Assembly: GCA_036741355.1 (NCBI GenBank)
Contig: DAINSK010000003.1
Location: 62,001 to 126,000 of the forward strand
Source of the DNA: JBBRGK01 sp036741355
GTDB lineage: Bacteria; Chloroflexota; Dehalococcoidia; CAUJGQ01
Length of the DNA: 64,000 nt
Direction: 5' to 3'
The notes below the pieces were generated by a model. It had not been told where the DNA came from. It did not search any database and saw only the letters and a list, made by a program, of their open reading frames with translations. Both the position numbers and the translations under genes were made by a program. Of this stretch, positions 8,203 to 16,412 are shown piece by piece. Numbering within the stretch: the stretch's first letter is position 1; each line of letters begins with the position of its first letter.

Positions 8203-8461
8203 CGTCCTGTTAGCGGCCCTCGCCTCTCCGTCTTGCGCTATAGACGCCGTGATCATAGCGGTAGTGGCAGGTGCGGACAACGACATACTCAGACCTTCAG
8301 ACTTATGCTTACAACCACAAAGGTTGCCGAAGTCAACAGCAACGATAGCGCGCACGGTCTCAGCCATGCACTACGCCAGGTGTCGGCTCTGGCAATTGCC
8401 AGTCAGCAAGCCAGATAACATCGGGCAGGTGCGATATCCGACGAAAGAGTTAGGAAGGGCG

Positions 8462-8558
8462 TGGCGGGAGTGCATGGGAGTCGAACCCACCCAGGACGGC
8501 GCAACCGCCCCGCAACGGTTTTGAAGACCGCGACGCTCACCGGAGCGCCCCCACTCCC
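8462..8558 (-). tRNA. selC: tRNA-Sec (anticodon UCA)
   Basis: 97 bases including an encoded CCA. The anticodon loop CTTCAAA (anticodon TCA at 8524-8522) is closed by CGGT/ACCG. A GGTGAG D-arm, a long variable arm (GCGGGGCGGTTGCGCCGTC) and the T-arm GGGTTCGACTCCC follow, matching the layout of bacterial SelC rather than any canonical UGA suppressor. Acceptor stem GGGAGTG pairs with CACTCCC; the eighth pair of the usual 8-bp stem is a G-G mismatch. Charged with serine and converted to Sec by SelA, it delivers selenocysteine at UGA with SelB. Lies 87 bases after trxB on the same strand. Confidence 0.93.
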
Positions 8559-8588
8559 CCGTGTGTCCGTTGGAGAATAGCACGACCT

Positions 8589-8606
8589 CCCGTGCAATGA
8601 CACGGG
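8589..8606. terminator. Inverted repeat between trxB and tRNA-Sec
   Basis: CCCGTG and CACGGG form a 6-bp stem around a 6-base loop, just after trxB (minus strand) and before selC. There is no clear U-run, so it may be a weak terminator or a processing structure. The structure is visible; its role is inferred. Confidence 0.3.
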
Positions 8607-8645
8607 AAGAGAGCAGCCTCAGCCTGCCGTTGTCCCATACGATGT

Positions 8646-9602
8646 CTATCCTCTGCTTTTGGAACCCGACTCGCCGCCGTAGCGCTCGGCGAGGAAGTGT
8701 TCCGCGGAAATCGCGGCCGTGGCACCGTCGCCGGCCGCGCTGACCGCCTGCCTGGCGGACTCGACACGCACGTCTCCGGCGGCGAACAGTCCGGGCACCG
8801 GGGTTCGCATCATCAGGTCTACCTGGAGGTGGCCGGCGGCGTCTGCGGGCGCCAGCCCGCGTAGGAAGCCGCTACTCGGCGTCTGTCCAATGAAAACGAA
8901 TACCGCGGCGACATCGAGACGCGAGCCCTCTTGTGTCTTGATGTTGCGCAATTTCAGATATTCGACGCCCAGTTCCCCTTCCACGGATTCGACCACCGTG
9001 TCCCAAATGAACCGGAACTTGGCGGTGGCGAAGGCTCGCTCCTGCAGCACCCTGCTGGCTCGCAACGCGTCGCGGCGATGAATCAGGTGCACTTTCGAAG
9101 CAAACCGGGTGATGAAGAGCCCTTCATCGAGTGCGGCATCGCCACCGCCGACGACGGCGACCTCTACATCGCGGAAGAACGCGGCGTCGCAGGTAGCGCA
9201 GTAGGACACGCCGCGACCGATCAATCGTTCCTCGCCCGGCACTCCGAGTCGATTGTAGTCGGCTCCGGCGGTGACAATCACCGACCGGGAGAAAATCTCG
9301 CCTGACTCGACCTGCAGGCGGAAACCGCCCTCGGTCTGCTCGATACCTTCGATGGCATCGAAGCGAAACTCAGCACCGTAGCGCTCGGCTTGGCCCTGCA
9401 TCGACTGGGCGAGGTCGTAGCCGTTAACGCCTTCCACGAATCCAGGATAGTTTTCGACCAGGTGGGTGAGTGCAATCTGTCCGCCGGTTACCGCGCGCTC
9501 CAGCACCAATGTGCGGCGCATGGCGCGGGCAGCATACAGCGCGGCTGTGAGACCCGCCGGTCCTCCACCGATGATCACAATGTCGTATCGGTTGCTGGTC
9601 AT
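8646..9602 (-). CDS. trxB: Thioredoxin-disulfide reductase
   Basis: 318 residues from ATG 9602. FAD-binding GGGPAGLTAALYAAR at the N-terminus, the redox-active CATC in GVSYCATCDAAFF, the NADPH-binding VAVVGGGDAALDEG, and the C-terminal FAD motif GLFAAGDVR. Transfers electrons from NADPH via FAD to thioredoxin. It follows trxA by 80 bases on the same strand, so both are probably one transcript from the CsoR-controlled promoter. The redox motif has cysteine, not Sec. Confidence 0.96.
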   Translation of the reverse strand: MTSNRYDIVIIGGGPAGLTAALYAARAMRRTLVLERAVTGGQIALTHLVENYPGFVEGVNGYDLAQSMQGQAERYGAEFRFDAIEGIEQTEGGFRLQVESGEIFSRSVIVTAGADYNRLGVPGEERLIGRGVSYCATCDAAFFRDVEVAVVGGGDAALDEGLFITRFASKVHLIHRRDALRASRVLQERAFATAKFRFIWDTVVESVEGELGVEYLKLRNIKTQEGSRLDVAAVFVFIGQTPSSGFLRGLAPADAAGHLQVDLMMRTPVPGLFAAGDVRVESARQAVSAAGDGATAAISAEHFLAERYGGESGSKSRG

Positions 9603-9682
9603 TATCAATGGTTATCAGAACTTCCGGCGCGCAAGGGGCCGCCGATTACCGGCGACCCCTTGGAGATAGGCTCCGGCAGCAA

Positions 9683-10012
9683 TTACAGGAGGGCGGCTTC
9701 GATGCGCTGTTTTATCGCCGACTTGGGCCGAAAACCGACGATCTGTCCGACCTGCTCGCCTCCCTTGAAAATCAACAGCGTGGGGATGCTGCGGATGTTG
9801 AACTTGGCGGACACCATTGGATTCTCGTCCGTATTCAGCTTGCGAAATCGAACCTTGCCCTCGAACTCCCCTGCGAGCTCCTCAACGATCGGCGCCACCA
9901 TGCGGCATGGCCCGCACCACGGAGCCCAGAAGTCAACCAATACCGGCTGGTCGGATTTGATGACGTCCTGCTCGAATTCCAGATCGCCCACGGCTTGAAT
10001 TTCCTTGCCCAT
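9683..10012 (-). CDS. trxA: Thioredoxin
   Basis: 109 residues with the canonical active site WAPWCGPCRM, the cis-proline segment IRSIPTLLIFKGG and the conserved VDFWA strand. A GAGAGGA sequence precedes the ATG. General protein disulfide reductase recharged by the adjacent trxB, and a plausible electron donor for the nearby UxxC ArsC/Spx-like selenoprotein. Transcribed away from csoR; its promoter contains a CsoR-family operator. Confidence 0.96.
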   Translation of the reverse strand: MGKEIQAVGDLEFEQDVIKSDQPVLVDFWAPWCGPCRMVAPIVEELAGEFEGKVRFRKLNTDENPMVSAKFNIRSIPTLLIFKGGEQVGQIVGFRPKSAIKQRIEAALL

Positions 10013-10076
10013 TCTCTTTTCCTCTCGGGGCCGGAATGCCGGCCCGCTGGAAGCGTCTTGCCCCTCTATAGTTAGT

Positions 10077-10106
10077 ATTGTAGTATACCCCTAGGGGGTA
10101 TGTCAA
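10077..10106 (-). promoter_or_regulatory. Sigma70-type promoter of trxA-trxB
   Basis: On the minus strand a perfect -35 TTGACA (10106-10101) is followed, after 18 bases, by -10 TACAAT (10082-10077). The trxA ATG lies about 65 bases downstream. The spacer is almost exactly filled by the CsoR-type palindrome, so repressor binding would block RNA polymerase. Confidence 0.75.
10085..10101. promoter_or_regulatory. CsoR/CstR-type operator
   Basis: ATACCCCTAGGGGGTAT is a near-perfect palindrome matching the ATACCC(n)GGGTAT operators known for CsoR/CstR-family repressors. It lies between divergent trxA and the csoR-like gene, 37 bases before the regulator ATG, suggesting autoregulation and control of trxA-trxB. 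Confidence 0.85.
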
Positions 10107-10137
10107 TCCCCCTTTGGTAACGACAGGAGCGGGCCAA

Positions 10138-10446
10138 ATGGTCCGAGAGAAAGTGGATCCAACGGCCGACGTCATGACCCGTTTGCGGCGGATCGAGGGC
10201 CAGGTGCGTGGGATCCAGCGCATGCTCGAAGAAAACCGCATCTGCGAGGACGTGCTGACGCAGTTGACTGCCGTTCGCGCCGGTCTCGACCAGGCGACAC
10301 TCGCGCTACTCGATGCGCATGTAGAGCGTTGCGTCCTGGGCGGGGCGCCTGCCGATCCGCTTCAATTGCAGCAAATCCAGCGGGCGATGCGCTTGATCGC
10401 CCGCTACGACACGTCGCCACTGCCGGCGGCACGCGCCGACGATTGA
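10138..10446 (+). CDS. csoR: CsoR-family metal-sensing repressor
   Basis: 102 residues from ATG 10138, chosen because AGGAG lies 8 bases upstream; a TTG at 10114 has no such site. All-helical DUF156 fold: RLRRIEGQVRGIQRMLEE, then ICEDVLTQLTAVRAGLD and LLDAHVERCVL. The Cu(I) ligands C-H-C are present with spacing 25 then 4 residues, as in copper-sensing CsoR, rather than the two-Cys persulfide sensor CstR. No copA or copZ adjoins; the obvious target is the divergent trxA-trxB operon. The 3' end overlaps the convergent plsX by 43 bases. Confidence 0.88.
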   Translation: MVREKVDPTADVMTRLRRIEGQVRGIQRMLEENRICEDVLTQLTAVRAGLDQATLALLDAHVERCVLGGAPADPLQLQQIQRAMRLIARYDTSPLPAARADD

Positions 10447-11435
10447 AGCGCGGCCGCGGTCGACTCGACCGTGCCGGCCTTGGCCGTTTCGCTCGCGACA
10501 CGTACGGCCACGCTTATGGCCCGCGCGTTGCTGCGACCGTGGCTCATGAGGACGATACCGTTCACGCCGAGCAAGGGTGCACCGCCGTATTCTGCATAGT
10601 CGATTCGGCTGCGTAGCTTCATGAGCGCCGGGCGCAGCACGAGCGCAGCCAGCTTGTAGTGCAGCCTCGACGTGAGCGCGCCTCGCAGCTCTTTCAATAT
10701 GAACTCCGCAGTACCTTCCGCCGTTTTAATCGTCACGTTGCCGGTGAACCCGTCGGTCACCACCACGTCGGCGTGGCCGAGGGTCAAGTCCTTACCCTCG
10801 ATATTGCCGACGAAATTGAGTTCCGGCAGCCCGGAAAGGCGATCGAACACGTCTCGAGCGAAGTCACTGCCTTTGCCGGGTTCTTCTCCAATATTCAGCA
10901 GGCCGATGCGCGGGTTTGCGATGCGAAGCACCCGTTCGGCGTAGATTTTGCCGAGCTGGGCCCACTGCACCAGGAACTCCGGCCGCGAGTCCGCGTTTGC
11001 ACCCGCGTCAAGCAATAAGAAGCGGCCCTGTTCCATGGGAAAGACGGTGCCGAGCGCCGGTCGTTCCACTCCGGGCAGACGACCAAGGGACAGGGTCGCC
11101 ATCGTCATGACGGCGGCAGAGTTGCCCGCCGATACGAATGCCGCAGCCTCGCATTCTTTGACTAGCCGCATACCGACCGCGATCGACGAATTCCGCTGAT
11201 GTCGCACGCTCGCGGTCACATGCTCGTGCATCGCGATCACGTCTGGAGCGTGTACAATTTCCAACCCGAGCGGATGGAGCCCGAGCCGGTCGAGTTCCGC
11301 GCGGACGATGGCTTCAGGGCCGACGAGCGTAACCGGGATCTGGTACTCACGCGCTGCGGCTGCGGCACCTTCGATCGCCGCGGCCGGTGCAAAATCGCCG
11401 CCCATGGCATCGACGGCGATGCGGAAAGAGCTCAT
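10404..11435 (-). CDS. plsX: Phosphate acyltransferase PlsX
   Basis: Converts acyl-ACP to acyl-phosphate for phosphatidic acid synthesis with PlsY. 343 residues from ATG 11435 (MSSFRIAVDAMGGDFAP). Seen: AVDAMGGDFAP, the conserved HEHVTASVRHQRNSS, SAGNSAAVM, LLDAGANADSRPE, NIGEEPGKGSD, FVGNIEGKDLTLG, VVTDGFTGNV and GGAPLLGVNGIV. Normal family length. The usual fabH, fabD or acpP neighbours are absent. Confidence 0.94.
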   Translation of the reverse strand: MSSFRIAVDAMGGDFAPAAAIEGAAAAAREYQIPVTLVGPEAIVRAELDRLGLHPLGLEIVHAPDVIAMHEHVTASVRHQRNSSIAVGMRLVKECEAAAFVSAGNSAAVMTMATLSLGRLPGVERPALGTVFPMEQGRFLLLDAGANADSRPEFLVQWAQLGKIYAERVLRIANPRIGLLNIGEEPGKGSDFARDVFDRLSGLPELNFVGNIEGKDLTLGHADVVVTDGFTGNVTIKTAEGTAEFILKELRGALTSRLHYKLAALVLRPALMKLRSRIDYAEYGGAPLLGVNGIVLMSHGRSNARAISVAVRVASETAKAGTVESTAAALQSSARAAGSGDVS

Positions 11436-11499
11436 GTGCCAAAGCTTACAGCATCGGTCCCCGCCGGCCACCTTACGCATGGCGAACGCTGACTCAAGG

Positions 11500-12270
11500 T
11501 CACGCTTTCGCGGCCACGACGATCATTCTCTCGCTCGCCGGGTCGAACGCCGAAAGGTCGTAGTCGCCGTAGAGGGCGTCGAGCACAAGACCAGACCGCT
11601 CCAGCAGCAGCTCCATTTCGGCGGGAAAGACACACCGGAGCGAATAGTTCACGACGTGGCGTCGAACGGCTCCGTCAGCGCTCGTTTCCTCGTATATATC
11701 CGTCACGTGGCGCATCTGTTGCGAAAGGTCGGCCTGGAAGCTCGACAGCCGGGTGATGGTCTGTCCCTCCCAGTCTCGATTCCAATCTAGTACAAGCGGT
11801 CGAGCACCGGGCTGCCAATCGCTCCAATCGCCTGCAATGCCCGGCAGGTCGAGAATCAGACGGCCGTTTGGCGCGAGCCGCTCGCGCGCGGCTGTCAAGG
11901 TCGCCAACTGTTCGCCGGTGTTTTGCAGGTGCAGAAACGTATCGACGGCACAGATTATGAGGCCGAAGCTACCTTCGACTGTCGGACAGCGCATGTCCCC
12001 CAACTGCAGTTTGGGTATCGGAAGGCCGGAACCCGCTGCACGGTGCGAGGCAATTTCCTGCATCGCCGCCGATCGCTCGATTCCGGATACATGTATGCCG
12101 CGGTCGGCAAGCGCGAACGCCACACGCCCGGTGCCGCTCCCGAACTCCAGTACCGGTGCATCAGTGCGCCTGGCAAACGCCTCGTAGAGGTCGATGTCGG
12201 CGTCGAAGCCGGCCATCGACAGGTCGTAAAAGCGGGCTAATCTGTCGTAGTGATCGCCGTCGCTCTGCAT
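11500..12270 (-). CDS. Class I SAM-dependent methyltransferase
   Basis: 256 residues from ATG 12270, preferred because GGAG lies 6 bases upstream. Rossmann-type motif I PVLEFGSGTGRVAFALADRG, motif II acidic VSGIERS, and ICAVDTFLHLQN then LAPNGRLILDLPG (motifs post-II and III). The Y-D-R-L-ARFYDL start resembles ubiE-like small-molecule methyltransferases. Substrate unknown. Same strand as plsX, 64 bases upstream of it. Confidence 0.85.
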   Translation of the reverse strand: MQSDGDHYDRLARFYDLSMAGFDADIDLYEAFARRTDAPVLEFGSGTGRVAFALADRGIHVSGIERSAAMQEIASHRAAGSGLPIPKLQLGDMRCPTVEGSFGLIICAVDTFLHLQNTGEQLATLTAARERLAPNGRLILDLPGIAGDWSDWQPGARPLVLDWNRDWEGQTITRLSSFQADLSQQMRHVTDIYEETSADGAVRRHVVNYSLRCVFPAEMELLLERSGLVLDALYGDYDLSAFDPASERMIVVAAKA

Positions 12271-12379
12271 GGTCATCTCCGGGGCACCCCACCCCAACGT
12301 TCGCCGAAGCGAAGAAGGGACTCCAGGGGTCATCCTGCTGAACACATTGATAGTCTACCGAACGCCGTGTAGTGGGCGG

Positions 12380-13744
12380 TTATTCGCCACCGGGATCGCC
12401 CGCCAGCAGCGGTTGCGTAAACCGCAATCCTGCGTTGCTCAGGTCACCGCTGCGGAAATCATCGCCCGCCGGCACTACTCCCTGCTCGGCCCAGTTCACC
12501 AGGTCGGTAAATCCCTGTTGCAATTCTTGTTGGCTGAACTGGCAGTGTTCGGGTCTGCGGATGGCTCGCTGAACGAGCTCGTCGCCGGCGCCGGCCGCAT
12601 CGACGATCTCCCGGTAGCTCACTTCCTGGCTGATCGGCACGAAGTGATCGCCGGTCGTATGGAGCGTAAGCAGCGGCGCCTTGAGCTTGCCGGTCCGCGG
12701 TGCGAAGTCCGGATGGGCGGTCTCATTGCGGGCGGACGGGTCCGCCGCCACCCGTAGGACGTCCGCGTTCAGCTGTTGGTTGGTGATGCCGAGTACAGGG
12801 TCGATCTGATAGTCGACTCCGACGTTGGTTCCGGCGCGCTCTGCGACGCCCGGATGTTTCGGATCGCTCGTCACCGCGAGGTCGAAGTCGGCCGTTCGCC
12901 GGTTTACGAAGCCCTCATGCCGCCACGGGCGCGGCCCACCCGTCAGGCGCTTGATCACGTCCTCGAACTGCTGCCCGACCATAGTAGGGCTGTTCGCGGG
13001 TCCGAGGGCGGGGATGATGCTGCTCCGGATTGCATTGCGATAGCTCGTGGCGTCGCTGATTGGTAAAAGCGGCGTGTGCGTCAAACTGGATGCGACCGCG
13101 ACGTAGCTGACGACGAAGTCCATCTCCTGTACGCCGCCCACAACGCCGCACTCGGAAAAGCCACCGGAAAAGAGGTCGGAGTGCTGTTCCAACGCCGAAA
13201 CGACCACGTGCCCTCCCATCGACGTGCCATCGATGTAGGTGCGTGACGGCGACCCGACCTGCTGGATGAAGAGGTTGAGTAGCGCAAGCGTGTCAACCAG
13301 TCCGACGTCGGGGTCGTACCCGGGCGCGGAAAAGCTCGAAGCGGCCCAGGCAAAACCCTGCTGAACGAAGTACGCTCGAAGCGGTGGCTCCTCGACGAAC
13401 AGGATCGGGTCATTGCCGGTGAAACCGTGCGCGTAGAGAACGAGGCCGCCGTTCCAGCTCTGTGGCACCTCGATCTGGTAAGCGGCTCCGCCCAGCCTCC
13501 CAAACAGGGCCCGGGCGCCGGTCAACGGTGCGAAGGTGGGGTCGGCCACGACGTATCCGGCCGTACCGGGCGTGCTGGCGGCGGTCGGGGGAGCGAAGGC
13601 GGCGCCCGGCTTCAGCGTAGCCGGCACAGAACTGCCGGCGACCGAGTTTCGAGGTGAAGGCGCACTGTGATATCCGCTGCACGCCAGACCAATGAGCAAA
13701 AGGGTGGTGCACATTGCCAGCAGCGCAAATCGCGGTATCCTCAA
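12380..13744 (-). CDS. Secreted lipoprotein alpha/beta hydrolase
   Basis: 454 residues. Signal peptide with lipobox MCTTLLLIGLAC, so the mature protein is probably lipid-anchored outside the membrane. A Ser/Pro/Ala-rich linker is followed by an alpha/beta-hydrolase domain: VLYAHGFTGN (oxyanion loop), nucleophile elbow YIDGTSMGGHVV, and PLLTLHTTGDHFVPI carrying the acid and late His region. Probable esterase or peptidase; substrate unknown. Divergent from apt, with a 70-base gap. Confidence 0.82.
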   Translation of the reverse strand: MRIPRFALLAMCTTLLLIGLACSGYHSAPSPRNSVAGSSVPATLKPGAAFAPPTAASTPGTAGYVVADPTFAPLTGARALFGRLGGAAYQIEVPQSWNGGLVLYAHGFTGNDPILFVEEPPLRAYFVQQGFAWAASSFSAPGYDPDVGLVDTLALLNLFIQQVGSPSRTYIDGTSMGGHVVVSALEQHSDLFSGGFSECGVVGGVQEMDFVVSYVAVASSLTHTPLLPISDATSYRNAIRSSIIPALGPANSPTMVGQQFEDVIKRLTGGPRPWRHEGFVNRRTADFDLAVTSDPKHPGVAERAGTNVGVDYQIDPVLGITNQQLNADVLRVAADPSARNETAHPDFAPRTGKLKAPLLTLHTTGDHFVPISQEVSYREIVDAAGAGDELVQRAIRRPEHCQFSQQELQQGFTDLVNWAEQGVVPAGDDFRSGDLSNAGLRFTQPLLAGDPGGE

Positions 13745-13814
13745 CCCACCCTCCCCGCCCTGGAATCATTCCTATGCTACGCTGCGGCGTGACGGCAGGC
13801 GTCGGGGGCAACAG

Positions 13815-14327
13815 TTGGATTTGAAGCTGTACATCCGCGACATCCCGGACTTCCCACAGCCGGGCGTCCTGTTTCGCGACATAACGCCACTACTGCGCAG
13901 CCCTGAGGCGTTTCGTTGGTCGCTCGACCGCTTCGCCGAGATGTACCGAGGTGACGGCATCGAAGCGGTCGTCGGCATCGAGTCCCGCGGCTTCCTTTTC
14001 GGCACGCCACTCGCCGATCGTCTCGGCCTTCCCTTTGTGCCGATACGTAAACCCGGGAAGCTGCCGGCGCCGCGCATGAGCATGGAATACACGTTAGAGT
14101 ACGGCTCCTCCCAGCTTGATATCGCCCAGGACGCATTGAGACCGAACCAACGAGCCGTGATCGTCGACGACGTGCTGGCCACTGGCGGGACGGCGTACGC
14201 CGCCGCGAAGTTGGTCGAGTTGATCGGCGGTCGGGTCCACGCCATCCAGTTCCTGATCGAGCTCGACTTCCTCGGGGGGCGCAGCAAGCTCGATGGCTAT
14301 CGCGTCGACTCTTTGGTCCACTATTAG
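13815..14327 (+). CDS. apt: Adenine phosphoribosyltransferase
   Basis: Salvages adenine with PRPP to AMP. 170 residues from TTG 13815, preceded by GGGGG 5 bases upstream; this gives the family's usual length, whereas the longer frame to 13692 does not match. Motifs: IRDIPDFPQPGVLFRDITPLL, GIESRGFLFG, PIRKPGKLP, the PRPP loop VIVDDVLATGGTA, and FLIELDFLGGR. The downstream membrane protein gene lies in the same frame after the TAG. Confidence 0.94.
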   Translation: MDLKLYIRDIPDFPQPGVLFRDITPLLRSPEAFRWSLDRFAEMYRGDGIEAVVGIESRGFLFGTPLADRLGLPFVPIRKPGKLPAPRMSMEYTLEYGSSQLDIAQDALRPNQRAVIVDDVLATGGTAYAAAKLVELIGGRVHAIQFLIELDFLGGRSKLDGYRVDSLVHY

Positions 14328-14381
14328 CCAGACGCTCACCGGATCCGCCCGTGCCGAGGGCGGCGAAGAGGAGCAACAGCC

Positions 14382-15758
14382 ATTTCACACGGTCCGGGCG
14401 CTTCGGTCGGACGATCAACACGGACAACGGCAGCGACGGCGGCCGCGGTTGGGGCAGTCACGTTCGCGCTCTATCTCCTGACAACGGCGCCGAGCATCAC
14501 AAACCGCTTCTCCGGCGCCGACAGCGGCGACCTTGCTTCTGCCGTCGCAACGTGGGGAATTCCACATCCAACGGGCTATCCGCTCTACGTGCTGGTGGGG
14601 GGCGTATTCACCCGCCTGGTCCCAATCGGCCAGCCGGCGTACCGGTTGAACCTCTTGTCGGCGACCTGCTCCACAGCGACGGCGGTCCTGGTCTTTCTGA
14701 CCGTCATTCGATTGTCCTGGCGCTTCGAGCATCTGTCCGTAATAGTTCGCTACTTTGCGGCCGCGGCCGCGGCGCTGGCACTCGCAACGTCGCGCACGCT
14801 CTGGCCGCAATCCGTAATCGCGGAGGTCTACGGTCTCGAGCTGTTGTTTGCGGCAGCGATCGCCTACGTACTCGCGGCGCGCCCCGGAGGCAAGTACTCG
14901 CTGTGGCCGCCCGCGTTCATCGCCGGGCTGGCAATGACCCACCACACGACGATCCTGTTTTCGATTGCGGCTGGAGCGATCGCCGTCATAGATCAGTACC
15001 GCAGGCGCCTGCTGGACATTCGGCTGATATCCGTGGCAACAGCGCTCTTCTTGCTGCCGCTCTCGTTGTATCTGCTCCTCCCCTTGCGGGCAGCGCAACA
15101 TCCCGCGTCAAACTGGGGCGATCCGTCCACCTTCGGCCGTTTCGTCGACGTCGTCAGCGGCGCCCCGTACCACTATCTGATCGATCGAAATCCCGCCCAC
15201 GCGGTGCGCGCCTTTCCGGCAATCGTGAGATTGGCGTTTGGCCAGTTCGCGTGGTGGATCATACCCCTCGCGGTCGCCGGCATCGCGGCTCTGTGGGAGC
15301 GGGACCGGCCATACGCCGCCTATCTGTCCGCGGTTATTGTGCTGGCTGCCGCCTTTCTATCCGCCTACCACGCCGAAGGCCGCGAGGTGTACATGCTTCA
15401 GGCGTACCTGGCGCTGTGCATCGCCGGTGGCGTGGGAATGATGGTAATCGCGCGTTGGTTGCAGCAAGCGTGCTCACCGAGAATGGCTGCGCGGATCCCT
15501 TGGGTCGCCGGAGCGGCCGCGGCGGTGACAGTCATACCCTGGACCGTGGCCGGATTCGCGGACTTCAATCTGCGGCACGATTGGGCGACGTGGGAGCATG
15601 CGCGCGATACTCTCGCCGCTGCGCCGCGTGACGGGACGCTGCTCACGGATTCTGACGAGGCTACCTTCCCGCTCTGGTATGCGCAGCGCGCGGTACATTT
15701 GCGTCAGGACGTCCAGATCGTCGACACGCGCTTCCGCGACCCGGTGCATCAGCGGTAA
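14382..15758 (+). CDS. DUF2723 polytopic membrane protein, non-canonical start
   Basis: About 458 residues with roughly 10 hydrophobic segments. Domain start SGADSGDLASAVATWG then HPTGYPLYVLVGG is the DUF2723 signature (GT-C-like, related to protein O-mannosyltransferases), with the acidic D-S-G-D loop after the first membrane segment. No ATG, GTG or TTG occurs in frame between the apt TAG and this domain; the best site is ATT 14382 with AGGAG 8 bases upstream. A GTG in another frame at 14351 would need a frameshift. Probable lipid-linked sugar transferase in envelope glycosylation; function unproven. Confidence 0.75.
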   Translation: MSHGPGASVGRSTRTTAATAAAVGAVTFALYLLTTAPSITNRFSGADSGDLASAVATWGIPHPTGYPLYVLVGGVFTRLVPIGQPAYRLNLLSATCSTATAVLVFLTVIRLSWRFEHLSVIVRYFAAAAAALALATSRTLWPQSVIAEVYGLELLFAAAIAYVLAARPGGKYSLWPPAFIAGLAMTHHTTILFSIAAGAIAVIDQYRRRLLDIRLISVATALFLLPLSLYLLLPLRAAQHPASNWGDPSTFGRFVDVVSGAPYHYLIDRNPAHAVRAFPAIVRLAFGQFAWWIIPLAVAGIAALWERDRPYAAYLSAVIVLAAAFLSAYHAEGREVYMLQAYLALCIAGGVGMMVIARWLQQACSPRMAARIPWVAGAAAAVTVIPWTVAGFADFNLRHDWATWEHARDTLAAAPRDGTLLTDSDEATFPLWYAQRAVHLRQDVQIVDTRFRDPVHQR

Positions 15759-15889
15759 CCGTCCGGGTCCACCTGTCAGCGGACACCAGCCGGGCCGCGG
15801 GCTTGTTTTTCTCGCTGCTAACAGATCGGCCGTGTATCGTTGACATGCGCCGCACGAAAATCCGGATGCGAGTCCCGGGGGGTTAATGC

Positions 15890-16348
15890 ATGCAGGAATT
15901 CGACCCTCGCGATCCAAAGGCGGTCACGTGGGCACTGCTCTATCAAACGTTCACTGCCATCTTCAAGGAGACCGAACGCGCCCTCTCGCCGACGGGGATC
16001 TCGGGGCCACAGGCATTCGCCCTCGCCTGCCTGAAGTACGGCGGGGAGCCGATGATCCCTTCCCGCCTTGCGAATTACCTGGCTCAGGAATCGCAAAGCC
16101 TGACGGGACTTATCGACCGCATGGAACAACAGGGCTGGGTGCGGCGTGTGCGTGACCTTCCCGATCGCCGGTCGTTGCGGCTCGAGATCACGCCGGCCGG
16201 AGAAACTCAGTTGGAGTCCGCTCTGCGCGAAGGCTACCGCGCGGCGACATCGATATTCGCCTGCCTGTCAGACGACGAGGTCAGGAACCTCGCCGAGCTG
16301 CTGGAGCGCATCCGGATATCTTCGCTGGAGCGGCCACGTCTGCATTGA
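15890..16348 (+). CDS. MarR-family transcriptional regulator
   Basis: 152 residues. Winged helix core: PSRLANYLAQESQSLTGLID (recognition helix), then MEQQGWVRRVRD and the wing LPDRRSLRLEITPAG, the classical DxRxxxLxLT pattern. Dimeric repressor of the MarR/SlyA type, ligand unknown. Followed at 16413 by an aminotransferase on the same strand. Confidence 0.9.
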   Translation: MQEFDPRDPKAVTWALLYQTFTAIFKETERALSPTGISGPQAFALACLKYGGEPMIPSRLANYLAQESQSLTGLIDRMEQQGWVRRVRDLPDRRSLRLEITPAGETQLESALREGYRAATSIFACLSDDEVRNLAELLERIRISSLERPRLH

Positions 16349-16412
16349 TCTTGTATCATAGGGGCGTTCAAGCGGGATCAAACCACGCTAATTGCCCGCG
16401 CAAGGAGCGTCG

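Noticed and set aside
8646..10012. Selenocysteine in trxB or trxA
   Set aside because: Both redox motifs (CATC and CGPC) use ordinary cysteine codons and neither gene has an internal UGA.
14351..15631. 426-codon plus-strand frame
   Set aside because: Arg/Gly-rich nonsense overlapping the DUF2723 membrane protein, which has clear membrane segments and family motifs.
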